Shown one piece after another: positions 18,123-27,189 of a stretch of 64,000 nt of DNA. The stretch is from Aquibacillus kalidii. GTDB lineage: Bacteria; Bacillota; Bacilli; Bacillales; Amphibacillaceae. The notes under the pieces were generated by a model. The model saw only the letters and a program-made list of their open reading frames with translations, did no database searches and was not told the origin of the DNA. Made by a program: the position numbers and the translations under genes. The stretch is taken from contig NZ_JACLZI010000034.1 in NCBI RefSeq assembly GCF_014280935.1, forward strand, positions 1 through 64,000, written 5' to 3'. The stretch's first letter is position 1. The number at the start of each line of letters is the position of its first letter.

Positions 18123-18767
18123 TCATCCTTTTCTCTTTCTTTTATTTTTCTTACCTGGATTTAACCTTTGCTTTAACCCTCTCAATAAATAGGTAATAGA
18201 TCCTATTACTAAAATCACAAATATGAGTAAAATCATAAATGATAGGAATGTAAACATCCAAAAGACCGCATCCAAACTCTGAAGTTTTTGTCCAAAGTTA
18301 TCTACAGATAAGAAGCTAACACATGCTAACGTTACGAATATAGCTATTGTCAAAGGAGTCAAGGAAAGTATATTATTTGTAATAGTCCTACTTCTAGAAC
18401 TAATTGGCACTTTCAACAACAGAAAGACTAATAGCCCTCCAAAATAAACTACTGAACAAAGAATTATTATGACTGATAAAATTATATTTAATGGGTCTAA
18501 AACCGGATTACCATGTTGAGGCATCGAATGATGTCTAAATCCTTCCCCAAAAAGGTAATCACAAGCGTCTATCATACTATCCCAATTAAACTCACTCATC
18601 CTTGTCTGTTCCAAAAGCATCATCATTGCCATAGACGGCATATCGGGCATCGAAGGCTGTTGATTATAACTGGGATGTAAAAAAACACTCATAACTAGCA
18701 ATAAAAGTGATAGTGCAATTACAAGCATCCATAGAAAGAAGTTTTGCTGTACCTTTTTTCTTTTCAT
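18123..18767 (-). CDS. Four-helix membrane protein with Met/His-rich external loop
   Basis: This 214-residue protein has helix 1 at about 11-30. Then comes a loop rich in Met, Pro and His (QPSMPDMPSMAMMM, then FRHHSMPQHGNP), three further helices and a basic tail. Methionine/histidine loops of this sort bind copper in other membrane proteins. Its start overlaps the preceding gene by four bases. Unknown family; a copper-handling role is inference from the loop and the nearby oxidase. Confidence 0.7.
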   Translation of the reverse strand: MKRKKVQQNFFLWMLVIALSLLLLVMSVFLHPSYNQQPSMPDMPSMAMMMLLEQTRMSEFNWDSMIDACDYLFGEGFRHHSMPQHGNPVLDPLNIILSVIIILCSVVYFGGLLVFLLLKVPISSRSRTITNNILSLTPLTIAIFVTLACVSFLSVDNFGQKLQSLDAVFWMFTFLSFMILLIFVILVIGSITYLLRGLKQRLNPGKKNKRKRKG

Positions 18768-19072
18768 ATTAAGTCCTCAAGTTTTGTTCGAAGCCATACC
18801 CCCCAAATCAGAATAATAGGCAAAATAGCCATAAATGAAAAAAGCACTACCAAATCCCAGAAATCACCAGGGAATTCTCCAATTTTCGCTTGCCAAACCA
18901 TAGAAGACATTAGTGAGCTCGATTTACAGGCCAATGCCATCCCTTTCATGAAGGACATAATTTGATCCATAGTTATCACTGGGTTTATAAGAGCAATGAC
19001 TATAGAAATAGCCAACAAAAAATATAGCAACGACAAGGAGCGCACTACAAGGATTAACCACGGGTTTTGCAT
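18764..19072 (-). CDS. Two-pass membrane protein with NPWL start and Met-rich loop
   Basis: This 102-residue protein starts MQNPWLILVVRS, nearly the same opening as the long Ser/Asn-rich protein (MRNPWLR). It has one helix, a loop with MDQIMSFMKGMALACK and MSSMVWQ, and a second helix. AAGGGTGAA precedes its ATG. It overlaps the next gene by four bases. Unknown function. Confidence 0.68.
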   Translation of the reverse strand: MQNPWLILVVRSLSLLYFLLAISIVIALINPVITMDQIMSFMKGMALACKSSSLMSSMVWQAKIGEFPGDFWDLVVLFSFMAILPIILIWGVWLRTKLEDLI

Positions 19073-19107
19073 AGATTTTCACCCTTTTATCCTAGCGAGG
19101 TTTGTTA

Positions 19108-19613
19108 TTATTTTTTCTTTCTAGGCTTTAGAGGTATTCGAAAGATTTTGCGTTTTTGTATAATATGCCAAATAATAGCTATTAAAATAACAAATGCGAA
19201 CAATTCATGTATAACAAATCCGGTGACTGCATAACTAAAAGGTACAGCTGGAAGAAACCACAATAATATTCCACTGAATACCAATAGTGAAGAAATAGCT
19301 AAGTTTGCTCCACCAAATCCTGACAATCCAATTGGCATCCAAATACGTTTCGGTATTTTGCTATAAACAATTTGATTAATCTCGTAAAATATCATTACCA
19401 CCATCCATAACACCCAAAAAACACCTACAACACGGTGAGTGATGTCAGCAAGAGCAAAATTATTATCAAATACCCATCCAAACCTTGCACTTACTATACT
19501 CAATCCAGTAATTAGTAATAAAAAAACTAGGATTGCCGAAATCCAGTGTAAAATAAGATCAAATGGAGTTTTTTTTTACGCCGTTTTCTTTTATTCAATT
19601 TATAAATTCTCCT
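19108..19613 (-). pseudogene. Cytochrome-b-like four-helix protein, frame broken at an A9 run
   Basis: The continuous frame from 19503 encodes 131 residues, but homology clearly extends upstream. Codons before it read LILHWISAILVFLLLITGL, the first helix of a formate-dehydrogenase-gamma/cytochrome b561-type protein. That segment has no start codon and meets a stop at the A9 tract (19570-19578). A TTG start with AAGGAG lies upstream in another frame, and adding one A would join them. Candidate haem ligands are His in HWIS, ITHR, FVIHE and WHII. It could be an assembly error, a real mutation or poly-A slippage. Probably a quinone-linked electron-transfer subunit. Confidence 0.65.
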
Positions 19614-19645
19614 TCTCAAAGTTTCGTAAAATGGATCATTTAAAC

Positions 19646-20371
19646 CTAACTTTTATTCTTTTTTCCTGTGCTCTTTTCCTTAATTAAACTAATAAAATAC
19701 CCAACCAAGCTTATAACAAGTATCAGAACCAAAACCATTAAAATTATTTTAAATACAGTCACCATTTTGTTAAAAAAGCCTTCCATACCCGATCCACTAC
19801 TTGTTTGATTAGCCTTTGTTCCCTCGTCATTATTCTGTTCCATTGAACTTTGGGATTTGTTTGTATTTGAAGTGTTCATACTTGATTGTGTTTGTTGATT
19901 GGTTGATTCTGTATTTGAAGTTGTCATCATGTTTTGTAATTGTTTTAGGCTTTCATTTATTTGATTTAACCCCTCCATTACCCCATCGGTAGATTCATTA
20001 TTCGACTTGGTAGTTGAATTATTTGGTGTACTCATAGAGGAACCATTGTTAGTAGAGTTATCTTCATTAATAAGCTGTTGTAGCTCCTGAATGTTCTTAT
20101 TTAACTCCTCTAAAGTAGTAGCAATTTGAGTTGTTTCACTACTATTCTTTGGCGATTCTTTATTTGATTCTTGATTCATTTGAGTTGAATCTTCTTCATT
20201 ATTTTTTGTTTTCTGTTCAGATTGTTTTAATGTTGCAAGTTCTTCTTTTATAGCTGTTATTTCCTTTTGAATATCTTCTATTGTAGTTTTAGCATGAAGG
20301 CTGCCAGCTCCATAGGTAAAACCAAAAACAAAGATTAACAGTAGTATGAATACCTTTAATAATCTAAGCAT
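19646..20371 (-). CDS. Secreted/anchored Ser/Asn/Gln-rich coiled-coil protein
   Basis: This 241-residue protein has a signal peptide (about 1-27, cleavage near HA-K), a short coiled coil (IEDIQKEITAIKEELATLKQ), a long Ser/Asn/Thr/Gln/Glu linker with more heptad-like parts, a C-terminal helix (about 205-230) and a Lys tail. It is the first gene of the encapsulin cluster. The low-complexity composition matches the Ser/Asn-rich protein at 13.2-14.3 kb, so it may belong to the same surface assembly. No family recognised. Confidence 0.7.
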   Translation of the reverse strand: MLRLLKVFILLLIFVFGFTYGAGSLHAKTTIEDIQKEITAIKEELATLKQSEQKTKNNEEDSTQMNQESNKESPKNSSETTQIATTLEELNKNIQELQQLINEDNSTNNGSSMSTPNNSTTKSNNESTDGVMEGLNQINESLKQLQNMMTTSNTESTNQQTQSSMNTSNTNKSQSSMEQNNDEGTKANQTSSGSGMEGFFNKMVTVFKIILMVLVLILVISLVGYFISLIKEKSTGKKNKS

Positions 20372-20652
20372 GACATCCCCCCTTCAATAGTTAGGCTTTT
20401 AGCTAGATAACTAGTCTTATTTCCTTTCTAGAAATTCATCTGTCTTTATCCTATGAGATAATAATGTCATTATTCTATGTACTCGCCCAAACATCTTAAC
20501 TATCTCCAGATTGATTCCATCTACTCAGGACATATCTATCAGATTATGGTAAATACTACCACAAATTAAAGACCCACCACGAATTGTTATACTACTTATG
20601 TGATATGGTACACGAATTTAACAGAAAATTGTTTATATTTTAAATAAGTATC
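20372..20652 (-). other. Intergenic region upstream of the encapsulin cluster
   Basis: About 280 bases with no ORF. It must hold the promoter of the cluster. CATAGGATA and CATAGAATA resemble the -10 box of sigma-K promoters, but neither has a convincing -35 element, so sporulation control cannot be claimed from sequence. Confidence 0.3.
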
Positions 20653-20682
20653 AAAAAGAACCCAATATTACATTGGGTTCCT
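20653..20682 (-). terminator. Terminator of the mod-rhodanese operon
   Basis: A perfect nine-base stem GAACCCAAT/ATTGGGTTC at 20658-20680 is followed by TTTTT on the minus strand. Confidence 0.85.
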
Positions 20683-20702
20683 TAAGCTATATGTTATTAT
20701 TG

Positions 20703-20993
20703 TCAATTGTTTTCGTTAGTACATCTATTTGTGTGATTTGTTTTAGACCACTCATATATCCCACCTTCGATTATTTCCACGTTTCTAAAATGAGCTTTCT
20801 TTAAATAATGAAGTGCTTTTTCACTCCGCTGACCACCATGATTGCAAACTATTTGAATATCGGATTTACGGTCTAACTCACTTAACTTATCACTAAGTTC
20901 ATCAAGTGGAATAGATTTAGAACCAGGAATATGCTCCTTTTCATATTGTACACGGTCTCTAACATCAATTATTACTTTGCTTCTCTCCCCCAA
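20703..20993 (-). CDS. Single-domain rhodanese-like protein
   Basis: This 96-residue protein has the rhodanese signatures VIIDVRD, EHIPGSKSIPLDEL and the active-site loop IVCNHGGQRSEKA, with the catalytic Cys at about 49. TTG start. It follows the ModC-ModA gene by 29 bases and ends at a terminator, so it is cotranscribed. Sulfurtransferases next to molybdate transport would fit sulfur transfer to the Mo cofactor, but this is inference; the loop is seven residues as in many persulfide carriers. Confidence 0.85.
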   Translation of the reverse strand: MGERSKVIIDVRDRVQYEKEHIPGSKSIPLDELSDKLSELDRKSDIQIVCNHGGQRSEKALHYLKKAHFRNVEIIEGGIYEWSKTNHTNRCTNENN

Positions 20994-21022
20994 AGAACCA
21001 CTCCCTTCTTAGATATCATGAG

Positions 21023-22897
21023 TTATTCATTAACAGATTTATAACCATATTTCTTAAATATTTTTTGCCCTTTATCAGATAACATCATTTCTACAAATTC
21101 CTTTGCAAGTTTCTTATTAGGAGCTTTCTTAGTGACTGAAATATAGTTTGTAGCCACAATATTAAACTTATCTGGTATTTTTATTTTTTTAACCTTTTTT
21201 GCAAAGTCTGGTGTTACATCGGTAGGATAAACCATTCCTACCTCTGCTTCACCCAAAGATACTTTCTGAAGCACTTGCTTTACATTTGTTTCTAATGAAA
21301 CAACGTTATCCATTACTTTATCAGGGAATTTCTGGCCGTATTCATCACTAGCGTTTTTTATAACTTGACGAGAGTACCTCCCAATAGGAACCGTGTCCGT
21401 ACCTATGACAAGCTTTAAGTCCTTGCTCCCCAAGTCTTCTAATGAGGAAATCTTACGTGGGTTATTTTTTGGAACAACCATTGTTACACTATTTAAAGAG
21501 ACTGGTTGGAACTCGTTAATTAAATCTTGCTTTTTAACTGCTTCTATATGCCCTAAATCTGCTGATAAAAATATATCTGCATTAGCTCCTTGTTCTAACT
21601 GAGTTCTTACTATTTGTGTACCCGCAAATGTTGCTTTCACATCAACATTAGGATGGTTCGTTTCAAATTCTTTCATTAGATCTTTAAATGGTTCTGTAGC
21701 ATTGGCTGCAACTAAAGCAAAAAGTTCAACCTTTTGTCCGGTTTCGTTTGAGTTGGAATTATAAGCAAAGGAACCAATAGCTATAAGCAAAATTAAGAGA
21801 GGTATAATATATATCCCTGCTTTTTTCGGTTTCTTTGTTTCTTGTAATTTTCTTCCCTTTCGTTCATAGCTTTCTTTTTTACGAAACTTTTTAATTATAT
21901 TTGGTGATAAATTCAATGGTCGAGCATCTTCATTTTTTATCCACGCATAGACGACCTCACCAATTTCCATTTCTTTTTTTTGAAACAATTCAATCGGAAT
22001 ATCAGCATGAATAGGTATCTCTTGGTTTGCTTCAATAATTTGCAATCTAACAAAAGCACCACTATAGCTAATATCACCTATTGTCCCTTTCCATTCATAT
22101 TGTGCCTCACTTTGTGTTTGGTACACTTTTACTTTCCATGGGTCAAAGGCAACATGTTCACTACCGGACTCATTAGCTGTTACATTCATTAAATTTGTCC
22201 CTGTAAATTGTGCTACAAAAGGACTTGCCGGGAAATTAGTTATATCAGCTTGGCTACCAGCCTGTATTATCTCTCCTCTGTCCATTACTGCAACCTTATC
22301 TCCCAGGATACGAGCATCCTCAAAATCATGGGTGACAATTATAGTCGGTATATCTAATTGTTTGAGCAATTGTTTTAATTCTAACCTCACTCGTGACCTT
22401 GTTGAAACATCAAGGGCAGATAAAGGTTCATCCAGAAGTAATACATCAGGTTTGGTCACAAGCGCTCTAGCTAATGCCACTCGTTGCTGTTCACCACCAG
22501 ATAGCATATGTGGTTTAGAATCAGCTAACTGTTCGATCTCTAAAAATGCCAATGTATCGTCTACTCTTTTGTTCCTTTGCTGACGCGATAGTGTAGATAA
22601 TCCATATTCTACATTTCGTCTAACTGTTAAGTGCGGAAATAAGGCATAGTTTTGAAAAACATATCCAATTTCTCTTTCCTCTGGTGGCAAATTGATAGAT
22701 TCTTTAGCATTATATAATGTTTTTCCGTTTATGTTTATATAACCATCATCCGGAGCTAATAATCCCGAAAGCATCTTTAACATTGTGCTTTTACCACACC
22801 CAGAATGGCCAATTAATACAAGTGTTTCGTTTTTCAATTCTTCGCTTACCTCTGTTGTAAAATGGCGAAGCTTTTTTTTAAGCTTAAATCTTAACAA
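21023..22897 (-). CDS. Fused molybdate ABC ATPase and substrate-binding protein (ModC-ModA)
   Basis: One 624-residue frame. Residues 1-~235 are an ABC ATPase (IGHSGCGKST, MLSGGEQQRVALA, VLLLDEP, IIVTHD), followed to ~345 by TOBE-like beta segments. One helix lies near 367-384 (AGIYIIPLLILLIAIGSFAY), then a ModA-type binding domain (VELFALVAANATEPF, ADIFLSADLGHI, GTDTVPIGRY, GMVYPTDV). Topology would place the ATPase inside and the binding domain outside. ModA and ModC are normally separate proteins. TTG start with GGGAG; 16 bases after modB. Confidence 0.88.
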   Translation of the reverse strand: MLRFKLKKKLRHFTTEVSEELKNETLVLIGHSGCGKSTMLKMLSGLLAPDDGYININGKTLYNAKESINLPPEEREIGYVFQNYALFPHLTVRRNVEYGLSTLSRQQRNKRVDDTLAFLEIEQLADSKPHMLSGGEQQRVALARALVTKPDVLLLDEPLSALDVSTRSRVRLELKQLLKQLDIPTIIVTHDFEDARILGDKVAVMDRGEIIQAGSQADITNFPASPFVAQFTGTNLMNVTANESGSEHVAFDPWKVKVYQTQSEAQYEWKGTIGDISYSGAFVRLQIIEANQEIPIHADIPIELFQKKEMEIGEVVYAWIKNEDARPLNLSPNIIKKFRKKESYERKGRKLQETKKPKKAGIYIIPLLILLIAIGSFAYNSNSNETGQKVELFALVAANATEPFKDLMKEFETNHPNVDVKATFAGTQIVRTQLEQGANADIFLSADLGHIEAVKKQDLINEFQPVSLNSVTMVVPKNNPRKISSLEDLGSKDLKLVIGTDTVPIGRYSRQVIKNASDEYGQKFPDKVMDNVVSLETNVKQVLQKVSLGEAEVGMVYPTDVTPDFAKKVKKIKIPDKFNIVATNYISVTKKAPNKKLAKEFVEMMLSDKGQKIFKKYGYKSVNE

Positions 22898-22913
22898 AGA
22901 ATCTCCCTTTCCC

Positions 22914-23717
22914 CTAATTCGGTGTAATGCGATAACTTACCATATATTTATCAATAAGGCTTACAAGTAATAGGAGTATAAATGAAACTGTTAAAAGTAA
23001 CGCTGAAATGGCTACTGCTAAGCCTGCATCAGATTCCATCGCCGTAAAGATAGCTAAGGGCAATGTTTGCGTTGTTCCAGGCATATTTCCAGCAAACATC
23101 ATAGTTGCACCAAATTCCCCTAAGGCTAAAGCCCAGCTTAGAGCAACCCCTGTCAGTAGACCTGGCAAAGCGAGTGGAAAGGTTACTCTCCAAAAGGTAT
23201 TCCAAGGTGAAATCCCAAGTGTTCTTGAAACATCGATTAACTGGTCCTCAACACAGTCGAATGATTGCCTGGCAGAATTTAAATAAAAAGGTGAGGCCAT
23301 AAAGACTTGTGCCATCACTACCGCAGCTGCGGTAAAAGGGATCTCTATTCCAAAAATAGCAAAAAATCCTCCAAGCATCCCATGTTGACCAAAAACGAGC
23401 AATAGTCCAACACCTACCACTGCTGTTGGAGCTACAATTGGCATTTTTAGAAAAACCTCAATTATTCTTTTTCCGTAAAAGGTTGATTTAGACATTTGAT
23501 AGGCTAATGGCGTAATAAAAATTACTATTAATGTAATGGAAATCAAGGTTGTTTGAAGGCTTAATAAAAGGGCTTTAAATGCAAGACTATCTGTTAGTTT
23601 TGATATCAATAGTGCAGGATTCCTTGAAGTGAATACAGATATAAGTGGCAAAGTTAAATAAATAATCGCCAGAAGAACTGGTCCTAATAAGGCAAGTTTT
23701 CTTATTTTTTTACTCAA
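22914..23717 (-). CDS. modB: Molybdate ABC transporter permease
   Basis: This 267-residue permease has about five to six helices and the EAA loop (DVSRTLGISPWNTFWRVTFPLALPG), as in ModB. TTG start behind AAAGGAGG. It is the first gene of the operon modB, modC-modA, rhodanese. Molybdate versus tungstate cannot be told from the sequence. Confidence 0.88.
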   Translation of the reverse strand: MSKKIRKLALLGPVLLAIIYLTLPLISVFTSRNPALLISKLTDSLAFKALLLSLQTTLISITLIVIFITPLAYQMSKSTFYGKRIIEVFLKMPIVAPTAVVGVGLLLVFGQHGMLGGFFAIFGIEIPFTAAAVVMAQVFMASPFYLNSARQSFDCVEDQLIDVSRTLGISPWNTFWRVTFPLALPGLLTGVALSWALALGEFGATMMFAGNMPGTTQTLPLAIFTAMESDAGLAVAISALLLTVSFILLLLVSLIDKYMVSYRITPN

Positions 23718-24097
23718 ATGATTCTTCCTCCTTTCATAGCTGATACATATGATATTAGTATTTCATAGCTAAAATGATTCTATATATTAAAATAGGTAAA
23801 TTTTAGTAAGTAATTTTTGAGTCTTTAGTCTATCCATCTAGTAAAAGGTAGGAAAACAATAATTCACGCCCCAACTATCGTCAACAGCTCGGAACACCAT
23901 TTTTTTATTAATTCACTTGAGGAATTTGATTTTCATAATGACAAAATAATACCTAAAACATCTGATTTTAACTAGAACAGATTACTTAATTTGGAATATA
24001 TCAGGCACGTCTAACTTATTATGACCATAGGATATTTCTAGTTTGACGCTGTTAACAGTTATGAGGCGTCAAAATTAAATAACGGAGGTGACTTATC
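23718..24097. promoter_or_regulatory. Divergent intergenic region with inverted repeat
   Basis: This 380-base AT-rich spacer between modB (leftward) and the lipoprotein gene (rightward) must hold both promoters. At about 24042-24072 TTTGACGC and GCGTCAAA form an inverted repeat around GTTAACAG, just before the lipoprotein ribosome site. It could be an operator or a 5' UTR hairpin. No molybdenum-cofactor riboswitch was recognised. Confidence 0.35.
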
Positions 24098-24898
24098 ATG
24101 TATTATTTTAAACCTTTTCTCTATCTAAGTTTCTCATTATTAATTGTTATTCTTCTAGCAGGTTGTTCCATTCAGACTCAAAAACAAACAACGGAAGCAC
24201 CTGACCTTGTCAAAATTGATAATTTTCGAGACGGACCATCCACTAGTCAAAATCAACCTACAACTGCTGTTGATTTCACCTTTGATCAAGCTGCATATTT
24301 AAATGGTGGTGATCGATCCAATTTCCACCTTGTTCCATTAGGTGGTGGTGATCCGTTAGACGCCACGACTAATGTTAAACCAGAAAATGACAAGGAAGGA
24401 GATAAAGTAGTTACAGTACTTTTTCCAGGCGATCTCAAACCTAATCATTATGCACGTGGTTATGTAGACTCTAAAACAGTAAATTCGGATAGTAGCAACA
24501 CAAGCGCTGAGAACCCTCTTAACATTAACCAAGCAGCTCAAGTTAGTAACAATGGAAAAACAAAAAATCCTGATCTAGTAAGTATTTCCCACGAAGAAAA
24601 TTCTGTCCTATTTGAATTTGACGAAGCATTAACAGATGATGATATTATCCAAAATTCTAGTGGCTTACGATTGTATTTTAAAAAAGCGGAACAAGGAAGT
24701 ACCATACCCTCTGCAGGTTCCTCACGCGTTGAAGTAGTTAATAATACTACACTACGAGCTTATTATGAAGGAACAATACCTGGAGACTATAAAATAGAAG
24801 ATGCTGTTGGTGCTTATGTAGTGCAAGGAACTGTTCAAGCTGCAGAAGGTTCTAGGGGAGCAAATAGTGGTAAAAATGCTTTTGATGAGATGCGTTAA
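24098..24898 (+). CDS. Lipoprotein with duplicated beta domain
   Basis: This 266-residue protein has a signal peptide and a lipobox LLAGC (Cys about 23). Two related segments follow. The first is PDLVKIDNF...VDFTFDQA with a FHLVPL strand. The second is PDLVSISHE...VLFEFDEA with a LRLYFKK strand. Each ends in a TVLFPGDL/RAYYEGTI-like strand and a Y.RGYVDS/GAYVVQG element. This indicates an internal duplication of a beta-sandwich-like unit of about 110 residues. Strong GGAGGTG ribosome site. The family is not recognised; surface location is well supported. Confidence 0.8.
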   Translation: MYYFKPFLYLSFSLLIVILLAGCSIQTQKQTTEAPDLVKIDNFRDGPSTSQNQPTTAVDFTFDQAAYLNGGDRSNFHLVPLGGGDPLDATTNVKPENDKEGDKVVTVLFPGDLKPNHYARGYVDSKTVNSDSSNTSAENPLNINQAAQVSNNGKTKNPDLVSISHEENSVLFEFDEALTDDDIIQNSSGLRLYFKKAEQGSTIPSAGSSRVEVVNNTTLRAYYEGTIPGDYKIEDAVGAYVVQGTVQAAEGSRGANSGKNAFDEMR

Positions 24899-24944
24899 GA
24901 AAATAGCTTGATAATAAAATAAATTCTTAACCATATCCCTAAAT

Positions 24945-24976
24945 AAAAATGCTACCAACATGATGGTAGCATTTTT
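24945..24976. terminator. Bidirectional terminator
   Basis: AAAAATGCTACCA pairs perfectly with TGGTAGCATTTTT across a six-base loop. It serves the lipoprotein gene on one side and selO on the other. Confidence 0.9.
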
Positions 24977-24989
24977 GTTTGGTTAAAAG

Positions 24990-26459
24990 TCAAGTCCCGC
25001 AAAACGTTCGGTAAGGCTTCGCTGATTTCGGTGGCAATGATGCATACTCTTCTTGTTCAGCAGCGTACTCAAAAGGGTTAGAAAGTGCATTTAGCAAACG
25101 CTTCATAACATCGTAGTCTCCATCTTCAACTGCTGCAGCTAAAGCTTCTTCCACTCTATGATTTCGAGGAATTACAGCAGGATTATTATTTCTCATCAGT
25201 TCTTGAGAAGCTTCTGAAGTCTTTTGTTGCTTTTCTAATCTTTCCTCCCACTTTCTACTCCAATCAGAGAACGCAGTAGTGTTAAATAGATTTGATCCAT
25301 TATATTGACGGAGTGTTAAAGCTTTGAAAGTATTTGTAAAATCAGCACTGTATTGTTCCATCATTTCCAGCAATTCTTTAATGAGAGAACTGTCTTCTTT
25401 TTCTTCATTAAATAATCCTAATTTTGCCCGCATACCTTGAAGCCAATAATCATTATATAAATCCATGTATTTAGAGATTTCTGCTTGTGCTAAGTCAACG
25501 GCTTCATCTTGATCTTCATGTAACAATGGTAAAAGCGATTCGGCAAACCGGGTTAAGTTCCAGCCTCCAATTGGTGGCTGATTCCCATAAGCGTAGCGAC
25601 CTTGTCTATCTATGGAACTAAAAACCGTTGCAGGATCATAGCTATTCATAAATGCACATGGTCCGTAATCGATTGTTTCACCGCTTATCGTCATGTTGTC
25701 TGTGTTCATCACTCCGTGTATAAAACCTACCAACTGCCACTTAGCGATTAAAGCTGCTTGGCGATTAATTACCTCACGAAGCAATAAAAGGTATCTATCC
25801 TCTTTCTCCTCAATCTCTGGAAAATGACGTTTTATCGTATAGTCAGCAAGGGCCTGAAGATCATCAATCGTCCCCCATCTTGCTGCATACTGGAACGTAC
25901 CGACACGGATATGACTAGCAGCAACGCGTGTTAGAATAGCTCCAGGAAGTTCCGTTTCACGAATGATCGACTCCCCAGTGGAAACGACAGCTAAGCTACG
26001 CGTAGTTGGTATTCCAAGACCATACATCGCCTCACTTATTATATATTCCCTTAACATTGGTCCAAGCGCTGCACGGCCGTCACCCCCACGTGAAAACGGT
26101 GTTCTACCTGAGCCTTTCAACTGGATATCTAAACACTCACCGGAGGAAGTAAGTTGTTCCCCTACTAGGAGTGCACGTCCATCTCCTAACATATTAAAGT
26201 GACCGAATTGGTGGCCACCGTAAGCTTGTGCAAGCGGAATAGAACCTTTGGGCATTCGATTACCAGCGAACACCTCTACTGCGGCCTCACTATTCAGTTT
26301 CTCACTATCCAATCCCAAGTTTTTAGCTAACTCCTCATTAAAATAAACTAACTCAGGACTTTTTACTGGATTCAGTTCTAGTGTTGCATAGAATTTTTCA
26401 GGAAGCTGTGCATAGCTAATTTCTAAGTTCCAACCTAATTCATTGTTATTATTTATCAT
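24990..26459 (-). CDS. selO: SelO/YdiU protein adenylyltransferase
   Basis: This 489-residue pseudokinase-fold enzyme transfers AMP to protein Ser/Thr/Tyr in characterised members. Hallmarks are [58 protein letters not shown] and the conserved C-terminal cysteine (PYRTFCGT), which is Sec in vertebrates. I choose ATG 26459, preceded by GAGGAG; longer starts upstream lack a site. It is monocistronic between terminators. It is unrelated in sequence to the selenium-associated operon on the left. Confidence 0.93.
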   Translation of the reverse strand: MINNNNELGWNLEISYAQLPEKFYATLELNPVKSPELVYFNEELAKNLGLDSEKLNSEAAVEVFAGNRMPKGSIPLAQAYGGHQFGHFNMLGDGRALLVGEQLTSSGECLDIQLKGSGRTPFSRGGDGRAALGPMLREYIISEAMYGLGIPTTRSLAVVSTGESIIRETELPGAILTRVAASHIRVGTFQYAARWGTIDDLQALADYTIKRHFPEIEEKEDRYLLLLREVINRQAALIAKWQLVGFIHGVMNTDNMTISGETIDYGPCAFMNSYDPATVFSSIDRQGRYAYGNQPPIGGWNLTRFAESLLPLLHEDQDEAVDLAQAEISKYMDLYNDYWLQGMRAKLGLFNEEKEDSSLIKELLEMMEQYSADFTNTFKALTLRQYNGSNLFNTTAFSDWSRKWEERLEKQQKTSEASQELMRNNNPAVIPRNHRVEEALAAAVEDGDYDVMKRLLNALSNPFEYAAEQEEYASLPPKSAKPYRTFCGT

Positions 26460-26581
26460 TAAATCTCCTCTTCTTTGGATAATTAGTGAACAGCGTATCA
26501 TTTTACTCTCCATCATATGTTTAGTTAATCTAATGGTATTATTCACTACATTAATTGCTCAGTACATATGCCTAGTGTTAG

Positions 26582-27064
26582 TTAAACATTGGGCGTAGGG
26601 GTTGGTTCCGCATAACCATCCTTGTATTTCTCATCTATATAGATTCTTATTTCTTTTATAGTTTTCCCTTCACGTGACATGTTGATCGACTCTGCAGCTA
26701 TATCCAAGCACACTTGGCATTTTGTCCCATGATCATCCCATACAAGAGACCCATCCTCATTATACTGATGGACAAAGCAATCGTAATTATCCTTATGATT
26801 CGCAGATTGTCCACAACCGCAGTAACAAGGAATATGTTCTAATAGTTCCTCATGTTGAGCAGCAACTGTATATAATTGTTGCATGTCTTCATTCTTACCT
26901 ACTAAAAAAGAGGGCAATTCTTCTACAGAGGTTGTTTCTTCCCTTATATCTCCATTGGAAAGAGTTTGTCTAGCGCTCTCTTCTAATTCATTTGTATCAG
27001 CAGCACTACATGCCCCGAGTAAAGCAGTAGTTAATATTGTAAACGATAGAATAAATGATCTCAT
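26582..27064 (-). CDS. PCYCGC-motif lipoprotein
   Basis: This 160-residue protein has a signal peptide and lipobox (LLGAC), a polar linker and the motif IPCYCGCGQSANHKDNYDCF near residue 79, with a second CQVC pair about 36 residues later. The six to seven cysteines suggest metal or haem binding. Members are common in Bacillaceae; function unknown. AAAGGAG ribosome site. Confidence 0.85.
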   Translation of the reverse strand: MRSFILSFTILTTALLGACSAADTNELEESARQTLSNGDIREETTSVEELPSFLVGKNEDMQQLYTVAAQHEELLEHIPCYCGCGQSANHKDNYDCFVHQYNEDGSLVWDDHGTKCQVCLDIAAESINMSREGKTIKEIRIYIDEKYKDGYAEPTPTPNV

Positions 27065-27189
27065 GGCTATCTCCTTTTTTAAAAAAATTATATACTTTCC
27101 CTAATATTTAGTTTAAATGTTTCTTTAATAATTAACAAAAAAGACGCTTCCAGATAGGAACAGCGCCATAAATGTTTTAAAGTTAAATA

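Noticed and set aside
20400-20520. Sigma-K promoter for the encapsulin cluster
   Set aside because: CATANNNTA boxes are present but no AC at the proper distance upstream.
23718-24097. Molybdenum-cofactor riboswitch upstream of modB
   Set aside because: No match to its conserved core could be seen.
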